DNA from: Streptomyces sp. S3(2020)
GTDB taxonomy: Bacteria > Actinomycetota > Actinomycetes > Streptomycetales > Streptomycetaceae
Assembly: GCF_013044505.1 (NCBI RefSeq)
Contig: NZ_JABERD010000016.1
Location: forward strand, 1 to 64,000
DNA length: 64,000 bases
Direction of reading: 5' to 3'
Both the position numbers and the translations under genes were made by a program. Positions within the stretch are counted from its first letter, which is position 1, and each line of letters starts with the position of its first letter. A model generated the notes under the pieces. The model saw only the letters and a program-made list of their open reading frames with translations. It was not told where the DNA came from and searched no databases. Below are positions 1 through 10,518 of this stretch, one piece after another.

Positions 1-1251
1 GCCCCCGAGCTCTTCACCTGGGAGTTCGCCACCGACCCCTACCCCGCCTACGCCTGGCTCCGCGAGCACGCCCCCGTGCACCGGACGAGGCTGCCCAGCG
101 GGGTGGAGGCCTGGCTGGTCACGCGTTATGCCGATGCCAAGCAGGCCCTCGCCGACCAGCGGCTCAGCAAGAACCCGGCGCATCACGCCGAGCCCGCGCA
201 CGCGAAGGGGAAGACCGGGATTCCCGGTGAGCGCAAGGCCGAGCTGATGACGCATCTGCTGAACATCGACCCGCCGGACCACACCAGGCTCCGCCGGCTC
301 GTCAGCAAGGCGTTCACCCCACGCAGGGTCGCCGAGTTCACCGACCGGGTGCAGGAGTTGACCGATCAGCTCATCGACCGGTTCGCGGAGAAGGGGTCCG
401 CCGACCTCATCCACGAGTTCGCCTTCCCGCTCCCCATCTACGCGATCTGCGACCTGCTCGGCGTCCCGCGCGAGGACCAGGACGACTTCCGGGACTGGGC
501 GGGCATGATGATCCGGCACGGGGGAGGGCCGAGGGGCGGTGTCGCGCGGTCCGTCAAGAAGATGCGCGGCTATCTGCTGGAACTCATCCACCGCAAGCGC
601 GAAGGGCTCCCCGCCGACCCCGTCGCCGGCGAGGACCTCATCTCCGGTCTCATCCGCGCCTCCGACCACGGCGAGCACCTCACCGAGAACGAGGCCGCGG
701 CCATGGCCTTCATCCTTCTCTTCGCCGGGTTCGAGACCACGGTGAATCTGATCGGAAACGGGGCATTTACCCTATTCGCCCACCCTGAGCAGAGGGCCCG
801 TCTCCAGGACTCCCTCGCCGCCGGAGAGACCGACCTCCTGGAAACAGGCGTGGAGGAACTCCTGCGTTACGACGGTCCCGTCGAACTCGCCACCTGGCGT
901 TTCGCCACCAGGCCGCTCAGTATCGGCGGACAGGACATCGCACCCGGCGACCCCGTCCTCGTCGTACTCGCCGCCGCGGACCGGGACCCGGAGCGGTTCG
1001 CCGATCCCGATGTCCTCGACCTCTCCCGACGTGACAACCAACACCTCGGGTACGGCCACGGCATCCACTACTGCCTCGGCGCCCCGCTCGCCCGCCTGGA
1101 GGGCCAGACCGCACTCGCGACTCTCCTCACCCGGCTGCCGGACCTCCGACTCGCGGTGGATTCAGCCGATTTGAGATGGCGTGGGGGTCTCATCATGCGT
1201 GGACTGCGTACGTTGCCGGTCGAGTTCACGCCCACGAGCCAGGCCCGGTAA
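1..1251 (+). CDS. Cytochrome P450, 5' end outside the window
   Basis: This is the C-terminal 416 residues of a soluble bacterial class I P450 (CYP105/107-like size), a haem monooxygenase that needs ferredoxin and a reductase. The reading frame is open from base 1, and the first residues (TWEFATDPYPAYAWLREHAP) are typical of the P450 N-terminus, so only a few codons are missing. The I-helix oxygen-activation motif AGFETT lies near residues 240-246. The K-helix ExxR is E286-LL-R289. The haem-binding loop GYGHGIHYCLG places the axial cysteine at about residue 358. No ferredoxin gene follows; the next gene is a cell-wall enzyme. The substrate cannot be predicted. Confidence 0.95.
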   Translation, partial: APELFTWEFATDPYPAYAWLREHAPVHRTRLPSGVEAWLVTRYADAKQALADQRLSKNPAHHAEPAHAKGKTGIPGERKAELMTHLLNIDPPDHTRLRRLVSKAFTPRRVAEFTDRVQELTDQLIDRFAEKGSADLIHEFAFPLPIYAICDLLGVPREDQDDFRDWAGMMIRHGGGPRGGVARSVKKMRGYLLELIHRKREGLPADPVAGEDLISGLIRASDHGEHLTENEAAAMAFILLFAGFETTVNLIGNGAFTLFAHPEQRARLQDSLAAGETDLLETGVEELLRYDGPVELATWRFATRPLSIGGQDIAPGDPVLVVLAAADRDPERFADPDVLDLSRRDNQHLGYGHGIHYCLGAPLARLEGQTALATLLTRLPDLRLAVDSADLRWRGGLIMRGLRTLPVEFTPTSQAR

Positions 1252-1366
1252 TCGGCTTCGCGTCGATTCCATGTGCGGCTTCACGCCAACTCGCGCGTCC
1301 CCGCAGCTCCTTGCAAACATGACACGCCTTCAACTCTGTGATCTTCACGTGATCTACGCGGCATTA

Positions 1367-1379
1367 ACTTGTGACAAGT
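1367..1379. promoter_or_regulatory. 13-bp perfect palindrome upstream of rpfC
   Basis: The sequence ACTTGT-G-ACAAGT is a perfect 6+1+6 inverted repeat, 87 bases before the rpfC start codon, in the 215-base gap after the P450 gene. It could be an operator for a dimeric repressor. No regulator is identified. The rest of the gap (1252-1466) holds no gene that I can see. Confidence 0.35.
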
Positions 1380-1466
1380 GATCGACTGCCGATACGTTCA
1401 CGCATCAGCGCGGCGACTGTCTCCACCCGTCGCGCCGGTCACTGTTGTCTCGCGAAAGGCCTCCGC

Positions 1467-2411
1467 ATGCTCACCGGGAACGGTCGTCACCGTCGCCCCC
1501 GCCAGGCTCCGGCACTCCTCGTCGCGGCCGGAGTGGCCGGCTCCGCCATCGCGATCCCGCTTCTGGGCGCCGGCGGCGCGAGCGCGGCGGACGGGAACAC
1601 CTGGGATCAGGTCGCCAAGTGCGAGACCGACGGTTCCTGGAGCGCGAACAACGGCGACGGCTACTACGGAGGACTCAAGCTCTCCCAGGAGAACTGGGAG
1701 AAGTACGGCGGCCTCGACTACGCCACGAGCCCCGACCTCGCCAGCCGCAACCAGCAGATAGCCGTCGCCGAGAAGGTCCTCGACGACCAGGGCGTCGGCG
1801 TCTGGGGCACCTGCGGGCTGCTCAACGGGCTGAGCCAGGACTCGGCCTCGGACGACGTCGACACCGGCGTCGGGAGCGGCACCCCCTCGGCATCCGAAGA
1901 ATCGGATTCGGATGAATCATCCGATTCATCCACCTCATCCGGTCTGTCCAACTCATCCGGGTCGTCCGACTCGTCGACGGGCTCCACCGCCGACCCGACC
2001 GCCTCGCCCTCGGCATCCACCGAAGCGGACGAATCCGCCAAGTCGGATGATTCCGACTCGGGTGCCGAGAAGTCACAGCCGTCCGACAGTCCGTCCACAG
2101 CACCGGCAAACAGTGGCGAATCGGACAACTCCTGGCAGGAAGGCGGCTCTTCGGCTCTCGTCGACACCGGCGCCCTCTCCGCTGCCGAGGAGGGCACAGT
2201 CGAGGAAGGCACCGGTACCGGCCGGCACCGCGGCGCGAGCGCCGACGAGGGTTCGTACACCGTCCGCGCCGGCGACACGCTCGCCTCCATCGCCGACTCC
2301 CTTGACCTCGACGGCGGATGGCGTCGGCTCTACACCGAGAACAAGCAGGTCATCGGCGCCGACCCGAGCAGTATCGAGCCCGGTCAGACCCTCGTACTCG
2401 GTAGCGAATAG
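1467..2411 (+). CDS. rpfC: Secreted Rpf-type muralytic enzyme with LysM domain
   Basis: This is a resuscitation-promoting-factor-type lytic transglycosylase of 314 residues that cleaves peptidoglycan glycan strands outside the cell. The ATG at 1467 follows an AAAGG ribosome site. A signal peptide (about residues 1-40, ending in GGASA) precedes the transglycosylase-like domain at about 43-115, with the predicted catalytic Glu near residue 53 (KCETDGSW) and the conserved NNGDGYYGGL segment. A long Ser/Asp-rich linker (about 130-230) leads to a C-terminal LysM domain (about 264-314) that binds the wall. It lies just upstream of rpfA, its paralogue. The symbol rests on matching the paired arrangement of rpfC and rpfA next to eno in S. 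coelicolor. Confidence 0.85.
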   Translation: MLTGNGRHRRPRQAPALLVAAGVAGSAIAIPLLGAGGASAADGNTWDQVAKCETDGSWSANNGDGYYGGLKLSQENWEKYGGLDYATSPDLASRNQQIAVAEKVLDDQGVGVWGTCGLLNGLSQDSASDDVDTGVGSGTPSASEESDSDESSDSSTSSGLSNSSGSSDSSTGSTADPTASPSASTEADESAKSDDSDSGAEKSQPSDSPSTAPANSGESDNSWQEGGSSALVDTGALSAAEEGTVEEGTGTGRHRGASADEGSYTVRAGDTLASIADSLDLDGGWRRLYTENKQVIGADPSSIEPGQTLVLGSE

Positions 2412-2574
2412 GGCGAAAACCCCAGGAGAATGCCGGGAGTTCGCGCCACACTTCGCATCAAATGTCCGGTTTGGTGAAAGTGTGGGATGAGTCTCAGAAG
2501 CCCTGATCGTCTTTGAAATTCCCCGGATTCCCTGTCTACGGTCAACACCGCTCGTCACCACGAGCCCCGGCTGC

Positions 2575-3493
<919 letters not shown>

Positions 3494-3573
3494 GAGGTCC
3501 GCGGCACTCAAGCAAGACCCAGCTGAACCACAGCGCCCTCACATCCGTGGTCCTCATACTGAAGGCCTCGTGA

Positions 3574-5106
<1,533 letters not shown>

Positions 5107-5133
5107 GCCACGACAACGGCCTAGCCAGTCGTA

Positions 5134-5178
5134 CGTACGTCCCCGTACGCGGTCCCGTACCGTGTGCGGGGACGTACG
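5134..5178 (+). terminator. Perfect 12-bp hairpin after eno
   Basis: CGTACGTCCCCG and CGGGGACGTACG are perfect inverted arms around a 21-base loop in the 99-base eno-divIC gap. There is no U-tract. It may be a Streptomyces-style terminator, an attenuator, or an RNA-stability element for the abundant eno transcript. Confidence 0.6.
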
Positions 5179-5205
5179 CGCGTGTGTGAAGGGAGAGGCC
5201 GGTAC

Positions 5206-5682
5206 ATGGCCGTCAAGGACCGGGACCGTTTCTCCACCGCGACCAGGATCAAGCTGCTCGGCGAGCAGACCGCGGCCCGGGTCTACCGCTCCCAGACCAA
5301 ACGGCAGGCCCGTCGCTCCCGGCTGACCGGCCGGGCGGCGCTGCTCGCGCTGGTCCTGTGCTCGCTGATCGTCGCGCTCGCCTACCCGATAAGGCAGTAC
5401 GTCTCCCAGCGCGCCGAGATCGCGGACCTCCAGCGGCAGCAGGAGCAGGCCCGGCAGCGGGTCGAGCACCTGCGGGACCAGAAGGCCCGCTGGCAGGACG
5501 ACGCGTACGCCGAGCAGCAGATCCGCGAGCGGCTCCACTACGTGATGCCGGGGGAGACGGGGTTCATCGTCGTCGACCCGGGCGCGGCGCAGCAGTCGCG
5601 CGCCGACATGGGGGCGGCCGACCGCCCCTGGTACTCCAACGTCTGGGACGGGGTCGACAAGTCCGACGCCTCCGACCAGTGA
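5206..5682 (+). CDS. divIC: DivIC/FtsB-family septum formation protein
   Basis: This is a 158-residue single-pass membrane protein of the septum-formation-initiator (DivIC/FtsB) family, which joins FtsL and FtsQ/DivIB at the division septum. The ATG at 5206 follows AAGGGAGAGG. A basic cytoplasmic segment (1-42) precedes one transmembrane helix (about 43-62, AALLALVLCSLIVALAYPI). A heptad-patterned coiled coil follows (about 66-105), and then the family's RERLHYVMPGETG box. Its place next to eno and before DUF501 and ppx is the conserved actinobacterial order. Confidence 0.9.
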   Translation: MAVKDRDRFSTATRIKLLGEQTAARVYRSQTKRQARRSRLTGRAALLALVLCSLIVALAYPIRQYVSQRAEIADLQRQQEQARQRVEHLRDQKARWQDDAYAEQQIRERLHYVMPGETGFIVVDPGAAQQSRADMGAADRPWYSNVWDGVDKSDASDQ

Positions 5683-5727
5683 ACCGACCTTTTCCCCAGT
5701 CAGACAGCAGAGAGACTTTCGTACGGC

Positions 5728-6258
5728 ATGGAAACGCCCCCGCCGACCACTGAGCGCACCGAGCCCACCGACGCCGACGTCGAGGCCTTCAAGCAGCAGC
5801 TCGGGCGTCCGCCGCGTGGCCTGCGCGCGATCGCGCACCGCTGTCCGTGCGGCCAGCCGGACGTGGTGGAGACGGCCCCCCGGCTCCCCGACGGCACGCC
5901 CTTCCCGACGACGTACTACCTGACGTGCCCGCGCGCCGCCTCGGCGATCGGCACGCTGGAGGCGAACGGCGTCATGAAGGAGATGACGGAGCGGCTCCAG
6001 ACCGACCCGGAGCTCGCCGCCGCCTACCGAGCCGCGCACGAGGACTACATCGCGCGCCGCGACGCCATCGAGGTCCTGGAGGGCTTCCCGAGCGCGGGCG
6101 GCATGCCGGACCGGGTGAAGTGCCTGCATGTGCTGGTGGGGCACTCCCTGGCCGCGGGCCCCGGCGTGAACCCGCTGGGCGACGAGGCGATCGAGATGCT
6201 GCCGGAGTGGTGGCGCAAGGGTGCGTGCGTGACCCTCGCGAAGGAGGACGGGCAGTGA
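5728..6258 (+). CDS. DUF501 family protein
   Basis: This 176-residue protein matches the actinobacterial DUF501 family, whose function is unknown. The core runs from about residue 22 to 165. Conserved features visible are HRCPCGQPDVVETAPRL, the PFPTTYYLTCP segment (two cysteines separated from CPCG, possibly a metal site), PDRVKCLHVLVGHSLAAG, and NPLGDEA near the C-terminus. No signal peptide or membrane segment is present, so it should be cytoplasmic. Its stop overlaps the start of ppx (GTGA), so the two are translationally coupled. It follows divIC by 45 bases with no terminator, which suggests a divIC-DUF501-ppx operon. Confidence 0.88.
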   Translation: METPPPTTERTEPTDADVEAFKQQLGRPPRGLRAIAHRCPCGQPDVVETAPRLPDGTPFPTTYYLTCPRAASAIGTLEANGVMKEMTERLQTDPELAAAYRAAHEDYIARRDAIEVLEGFPSAGGMPDRVKCLHVLVGHSLAAGPGVNPLGDEAIEMLPEWWRKGACVTLAKEDGQ

Positions 6259-7196
6259 CCCGTGTCGCCGCCGTCGACTGCGGTACCAACTCCATCCGGC
6301 TCCTCGTCGCGGACTGTGACCCGAAGACGGGTGAACTCGTCGACCTGGACCGCCGTATGACGATCGTGCGGCTCGGGCAGGGCGTCGACCGGACCGGGCG
6401 GCTGGCCCCCGAGGCGCTGGAGCGGACGTTCGCCGCCTGCCGTGAGTACGCGGCGATCATCAAGGAGCACGGGGCGGAGCGGCTGCGCTTCGTGGCGACC
6501 TCCGCCTCCCGGGACGCCGAGAACCGCGACGAGTTCGTCCGGGGTGTCCTCGACATCCTCGGTGTCGAGCCCGAGGTCATCACCGGTGACCAGGAGGCGG
6601 AGTTCTCCTTCACGGGCGCGACGAGGGAGCTCACGGGCCGGGACGACCTCGCCAGGCCCTATCTCGTGGTGGACATCGGCGGCGGCTCGACCGAGTTCGT
6701 CGTCGGCGACGACCATGTCCGCGCCGCCCGTTCCGTGGACGTCGGCTGTGTGCGGATGACCGAGCGGCATCTCGTCCTGGACGGGGCCGTCACCGACCCG
6801 CCCTCCGAGGCGCAGATCGCCGCCATGCGCGCCGACATCGAGGCCGCCCTCGACCTCGCCGAGGAGTCCGTGCCGCTGCGCGAGGCGCGCACGCTGGTGG
6901 GGCTCGCCGGGTCCGTCACCACCGTGTCGGCGATCGCGCAGGAGCTGCCCGAGTACGACTCGGTCCGCATCCACCACTCCCGGGTCTCCCGCGAGCGGGT
7001 CCGTGAGATCACCGAGTGGCTGCTGCGCTCCACGCACGCCGAGCGCGCGGCCGTGCCCTCCCTGCATCCCGGGCGGGTGGACGTCATCGCCGCGGGGGCG
7101 CTCGTACTGCTCTCGATCATGGAGCGGATCGCCGCCGAGGAGGTCGTCGTGAGCGAGCACGACATCCTCGACGGCATCGCGTGGTCGATCACGTAG
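6255..7196 (+). CDS. ppx: Ppx/GppA-family exopolyphosphatase
   Basis: The protein is 313 residues of the actin-fold Ppx/GppA phosphatase family, which hydrolyses inorganic polyphosphate or pppGpp. The GTG at 6255 overlaps the DUF501 stop by four bases and has AAGGAGG at 6241-6247. It begins with the phosphate-1 loop AAVDCGTNSIRLLVADC. It continues with RLGQGVDRTGRL, FVATSASRDAENR (catalytic Glu region), DQEAEFSFTGA, and the second phosphate loop VVDIGGGSTEF. It lacks the long C-terminal helical domains of E. coli Ppx (about 510 residues) and matches the short actinobacterial form. Whether it prefers polyphosphate or pppGpp cannot be told from the sequence. Confidence 0.95.
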   Translation: MTRVAAVDCGTNSIRLLVADCDPKTGELVDLDRRMTIVRLGQGVDRTGRLAPEALERTFAACREYAAIIKEHGAERLRFVATSASRDAENRDEFVRGVLDILGVEPEVITGDQEAEFSFTGATRELTGRDDLARPYLVVDIGGGSTEFVVGDDHVRAARSVDVGCVRMTERHLVLDGAVTDPPSEAQIAAMRADIEAALDLAEESVPLREARTLVGLAGSVTTVSAIAQELPEYDSVRIHHSRVSRERVREITEWLLRSTHAERAAVPSLHPGRVDVIAAGALVLLSIMERIAAEEVVVSEHDILDGIAWSIT

Positions 7197-7236
7197 CCCT
7201 CTGCTGAGCAGGAAGAACAACGTATGAGCACGTCTG

Positions 7237-7256
7237 AGGGGCCCTTCGGGGCCCCT
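7237..7256 (+). terminator. UUCG-capped hairpin terminator after ppx
   Basis: AGGGGCCC and GGGCCCCT form a perfect 8-bp stem closed by the very stable tetraloop TTCG (7245-7248), 40 bases after the ppx stop. There is no U-tract. Confidence 0.75.
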
Positions 7257-7280
7257 TGGTCGCGTGCCGTCGGAAAAGTT

Positions 7281-7296
7281 CGTGAAGTTCTTCACA
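7281..7296. promoter_or_regulatory. Rex-like operator, distal copy
   Basis: CGTGAAGTTCTTCACA matches the published Rex consensus form TGTGAA-N4-TTCACA at every position of the arms except the first base, and GTGAA-N4-TTCAC is a perfect inverted repeat. It lies in the 420-base gap upstream of ndh, 64 bases before the second copy. Rex senses the NADH/NAD ratio. Confidence 0.6.
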
Positions 7297-7360
7297 AGGA
7301 ATTGGGTCCTGCCGGACGAGGAATGTGCCCCGGTTGACCCTTCCGAGGGCCCAACACCCG

Positions 7361-7376
7361 TGTGAACACGTTCAAA
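7361..7376. promoter_or_regulatory. Rex-like operator, proximal copy
   Basis: TGTGAACACGTTCAAA differs from the Rex operator TGTGAACGCGTTCACA at only two positions. It lies 240 bases before the ndh start, in the same gap as a second copy. The remaining gap (7377-7616) holds no gene that I can see and should contain the ndh promoter and leader. Confidence 0.75.
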
Positions 7377-7616
7377 ACGCAGAGATGCGGACCTCGTGCG
7401 AAGGCGCCGCGCGAGATCGTCTCGAAGGTCTCACGACGGCTCCGAAAGCCCGGAGAGGCAGCTCACGCGGCATTGACAACGGCCCGCTCTACACGCCGGT
7501 TCCCGGTCCGCGCCATGACCTGGATCACGTGAGCCGCGGAGGATAACACACACCTTGTTTGAGCTTGTGAAGGGGCGCACGAGCGACCCCCTAGGGGCAG
7601 GTGGATACTCGATGGC

Positions 7617-8993
7617 ATGAGCACCACGGAGCGTCCCAGGATCCTCGTAGTAGGCGGTGGGTACGTAGGCCTGTACGCAGCTCGGCGCATTCTCAAGAAG
7701 ATGCGCTACGGAGAGGCGACCGTCACGGTCGTCGACCCCCGGTCGTACATGACCTACCAGCCCTTCCTCCCCGAAACCGCCGCCGGCAACATCTCGCCGC
7801 GCCATGTCGTCGTCCCGCTGCGACGCGTGCTGCCGAAGGCGGAGGTGCTGACCGGCCGGGTCACCACCATCGATCAGGACCGCAAGGTCGCCACGATCGC
7901 CCCGCTGGTCGGCGAGGCGTACGAGCTGCCCTTCGACTACCTGGTCATCGCGCTCGGCGCGGTCTCCCGCACCTTCCCGATCCCCGGCCTCGCCGAGCAG
8001 GGCATCGGTATGAAGGGCGTCGAGGAGGCCATCGGCCTGCGCAACCACGTCCTGGAGCAGCTCGACAAGGCCGACTCCACCACCGACGAGGAGATCCGCC
8101 GCAAGGCGCTCACCTTCGTCTTCATCGGCGGCGGCTTCGCCGGTGCGGAGACCATCGGTGAGGTCGAGGACCTGGCCCGCGACGCGGCCAAGTACTACAA
8201 GACGGTGTCCCGCGAGGACATGCGCTTCATCCTGGTCGACGCCGCGGACAAGATCCTGCCCGAGGTCGGCCCCAAGCTCGGCCAGTACGGCAAGGAGCAC
8301 CTGGAGAGCCGCGGTGTGGAGATCTACCTCTCCACCTCGATGGACTCCTGCGTCGACGGTCACGTGGTGCTGAAGAACGGCCTGGAGGTCGACTCCAACA
8401 CGATCGTGTGGACCGCCGGCGTCAAGCCGAACCCGGTCCTCTCGCGCTACGGCCTCCCGCTGGGCCCCCGCGGTCACGTCGACACCGCCCCGACCCTCCA
8501 GGTCCAGGGCACCGACTACATCTGGGCCGCCGGCGACAACGCCCAGGTCCCGGACGTCGCCGCCCGCAAGGCCGGCGTCGAGAACGCCTGGTGCCCGCCG
8601 AACGCCCAGCACGCGCTGCGCCAGGCCAAGGTCCTCGGCGACAACGTGGTCTCCGGCATGCGGGGCTTCCCGCAGAAGGAGTACGCGCACTCCAACAAGG
8701 GTGCGGTGGCCGGTCTCGGCCTCCACAAGGGCGTCGCGATGATCGTCATGGGCAAGGTGAAGATCAAGGTCAAGGGCCGTCTCGCCTGGTACATGCACCG
8801 CGGCTACCACGGTCTGGCCATGCCGACCTGGAACCGCAAGGTCCGCGTCTTCGCCGACTGGACCCTCGGCATGTTCCTCAAGCGCGAGGTCGTCTCCCTC
8901 GGCGCGATGGAACACCCCCGCGAGGAGTTCTACGAGGCTGCCAAGCCGGTCCCGGCGGCCGAGCCGAAGAAGACCGAGGCGAAGGCCTCCTGA
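7617..8993 (+). CDS. ndh: Type II NADH dehydrogenase
   Basis: This 458-residue flavoprotein passes electrons from NADH to the quinone pool without pumping protons, at the inner face of the membrane. Two Rossmann dinucleotide folds are visible: the FAD-binding ILVVGGGYVGLYAA (about 9-22) and the NADH-binding FVFIGGGFAGAET (about 168-180). The ATG-type motif of the family (TPTLQVQGTDYIWAAGDNA) binds FAD. The C-terminal part contains WYMHRGYHGLAMPTWNRK and an amphipathic region likely to anchor it to the membrane. It is a single-gene unit with two Rex-like operators upstream and a perfect 17-bp hairpin downstream, so control by redox state is likely. Confidence 0.96.
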   Translation: MSTTERPRILVVGGGYVGLYAARRILKKMRYGEATVTVVDPRSYMTYQPFLPETAAGNISPRHVVVPLRRVLPKAEVLTGRVTTIDQDRKVATIAPLVGEAYELPFDYLVIALGAVSRTFPIPGLAEQGIGMKGVEEAIGLRNHVLEQLDKADSTTDEEIRRKALTFVFIGGGFAGAETIGEVEDLARDAAKYYKTVSREDMRFILVDAADKILPEVGPKLGQYGKEHLESRGVEIYLSTSMDSCVDGHVVLKNGLEVDSNTIVWTAGVKPNPVLSRYGLPLGPRGHVDTAPTLQVQGTDYIWAAGDNAQVPDVAARKAGVENAWCPPNAQHALRQAKVLGDNVVSGMRGFPQKEYAHSNKGAVAGLGLHKGVAMIVMGKVKIKVKGRLAWYMHRGYHGLAMPTWNRKVRVFADWTLGMFLKREVVSLGAMEHPREEFYEAAKPVPAAEPKKTEAKAS

Positions 8994-9015
8994 CCGGCTC
9001 CGGTCACTGAACAGC

Positions 9016-9059
9016 CCGAAGGGGCCGCCCGCCATCCGTGGTGCGGGCGGCCCCTTCGG
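9016..9059 (+). terminator. Hairpin terminator after ndh
   Basis: A perfect 17-bp inverted repeat, beginning CCGAAGGGGCC and ending GGCCCCTTCGG, has a 10-base loop. It starts 23 bases after the ndh stop and has no U-tract. Confidence 0.85.
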
Positions 9060-9175
9060 CGTCGTACATACGTGTCCTTTGCCCGGTCATGACGTCGCGC
9101 CGGGACTGGACTGCGCGCCCGCTTTTGTTTACGTAAGTGGACAAAACCAGGATCCTCGTCACGGAGGTGTGCGCC

Positions 9176-10465
9176 ATGTCCGATGCCGCGCCGCGGCTGA
9201 AGAACCTCTTGGAACAGCTGCTGGGAGTCCCCCTCCCGGTGCGCGTCCGCGCATGGGACGGATCCCAGGCAGGCCCGCCGGGCGCCCCCGTGCTGGTCGT
9301 GCGCAACCGCCGGGCCGTCCGGCGGCTGCTGTTCAAGCCCGGCGAGCTCGGCCTCGCGCGCGCCTGGGTCGCGGGCGACCTCGACATCGACGGCGACCTC
9401 TACACCGCCCTCGGCCTCATCTCGGGCCTCGTCTGGGAGCGCGACGAGGACGCCCGCGGCCTCTCGGAGGTACTGCGCGACCCCGGCGCACGGGCCGCCG
9501 TACGCGGCCTCGTGAAGCTCGGCGGACTCCCGCTGCCGCCCGCCCCGCCCCGCGAGGAGGTCCGCCGCCGCGGCCACCTCCACACCAGGCGCACCGACCG
9601 CCGCGCCGTCAGCCACCACTACGACGTCGGCAACGACTTCTACGAGATCGTCCTCGGCCCGTCGATGGTCTACTCGTGCGCCTACTGGGAGTCTCCCGGC
9701 GGCACGCTCGAAGCGGCCCAGCGCGACAAGCTCGAACTCGTCTGCCGCAAGCTCGCCCTGACACCCGGTCAGCGCCTCCTCGACGTGGGCTGCGGCTGGG
9801 GCTCGATGGCCGTCCACGCCGCCCGTGAGCACGGCGTGAGCGTCGTCGGCGTCACCCTCTCCCAGGAACAGGCCGCCTACGCCCGCAAGCGCGTCGCCGA
9901 CGAGGGGCTCACCGACCGGGTCGAGATCCGTGTCCAGGACTACCGGGACATCACCGACGGGCCCTACGACGCGATCGCCTCCATCGGCATGGCCGAACAC
10001 GTGGGAGCGGAACGGTACTTGGAGTACGCCCGGGACCTGTACGCCCTCCTGCGGCCCGGTGGACGGCTTCTCAACCACCAGATCGCCCGCCGTCCGCAGC
10101 GCGACGAAACCACCTACCGCCTCGACGGGTTCATCGACGCCTACGTCTTCCCCGACGGCGAACTCGCCCCCCTCGGCACCACCGTCACCCAACTGGAGCG
10201 TGCCGGACTGGAGGTGCGCGACGTCGAGTCGATCCGCGAGCACTACGCCCTCACCCTGCGCCGCTGGGTCGCGAACCTGGCGGCCGACCGGCCTCGTGCC
10301 CAGCGGATCGCGGGCCCCGGCCGGGCCCGGGTCTGGCTTCTCTACATGGCGGCCTGCGCCCTGGCCTTCGAACGCAACCGCATCGGCGTCAACCAGGTCC
10401 TGGCCGTCCGCCCCGCGGAGTCCGGCGCCTCGGGGCTGCCACTGCGGGCGCGCACCTGGAACTGA
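9176..10465 (+). CDS. cfa: Cyclopropane-fatty-acid synthase
   Basis: This 429-residue S-adenosylmethionine enzyme methylenates the double bond of unsaturated fatty acyl chains in membrane phospholipids. The ATG at 9176 is preferred because ACGGAGGTG lies 7 bases upstream. An in-frame GTG at 9137 would add 13 residues without a ribosome site. The AdoMet motif I is LLDVGCGWGS, and the family signature HYDVGNDFYEIVLGPSMVYS precedes it. Also visible are SIGMAEHVG, YVFPDGELAPLG and the C-terminal EHYALTLRRW. It has its own terminator region on both sides and converges with the ABC exporter genes. Confidence 0.93.
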   Translation: MSDAAPRLKNLLEQLLGVPLPVRVRAWDGSQAGPPGAPVLVVRNRRAVRRLLFKPGELGLARAWVAGDLDIDGDLYTALGLISGLVWERDEDARGLSEVLRDPGARAAVRGLVKLGGLPLPPAPPREEVRRRGHLHTRRTDRRAVSHHYDVGNDFYEIVLGPSMVYSCAYWESPGGTLEAAQRDKLELVCRKLALTPGQRLLDVGCGWGSMAVHAAREHGVSVVGVTLSQEQAAYARKRVADEGLTDRVEIRVQDYRDITDGPYDAIASIGMAEHVGAERYLEYARDLYALLRPGGRLLNHQIARRPQRDETTYRLDGFIDAYVFPDGELAPLGTTVTQLERAGLEVRDVESIREHYALTLRRWVANLAADRPRAQRIAGPGRARVWLLYMAACALAFERNRIGVNQVLAVRPAESGASGLPLRARTWN

Positions 10466-10475
10466 ACCGACACGA

Positions 10476-10505
10476 GGGGCCCGCCGCGCGCACGCGACGG
10501 GCCCC
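10476..10505. terminator. Bidirectional hairpin between convergent genes
   Basis: GGGGCCCG and CGGGCCCC form a perfect 8-bp stem with a 14-base loop, between the stops of cfa (+) and the ABC permease (-). Confidence 0.6.
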
Positions 10506-10518
10506 GAACGCCGTACGG

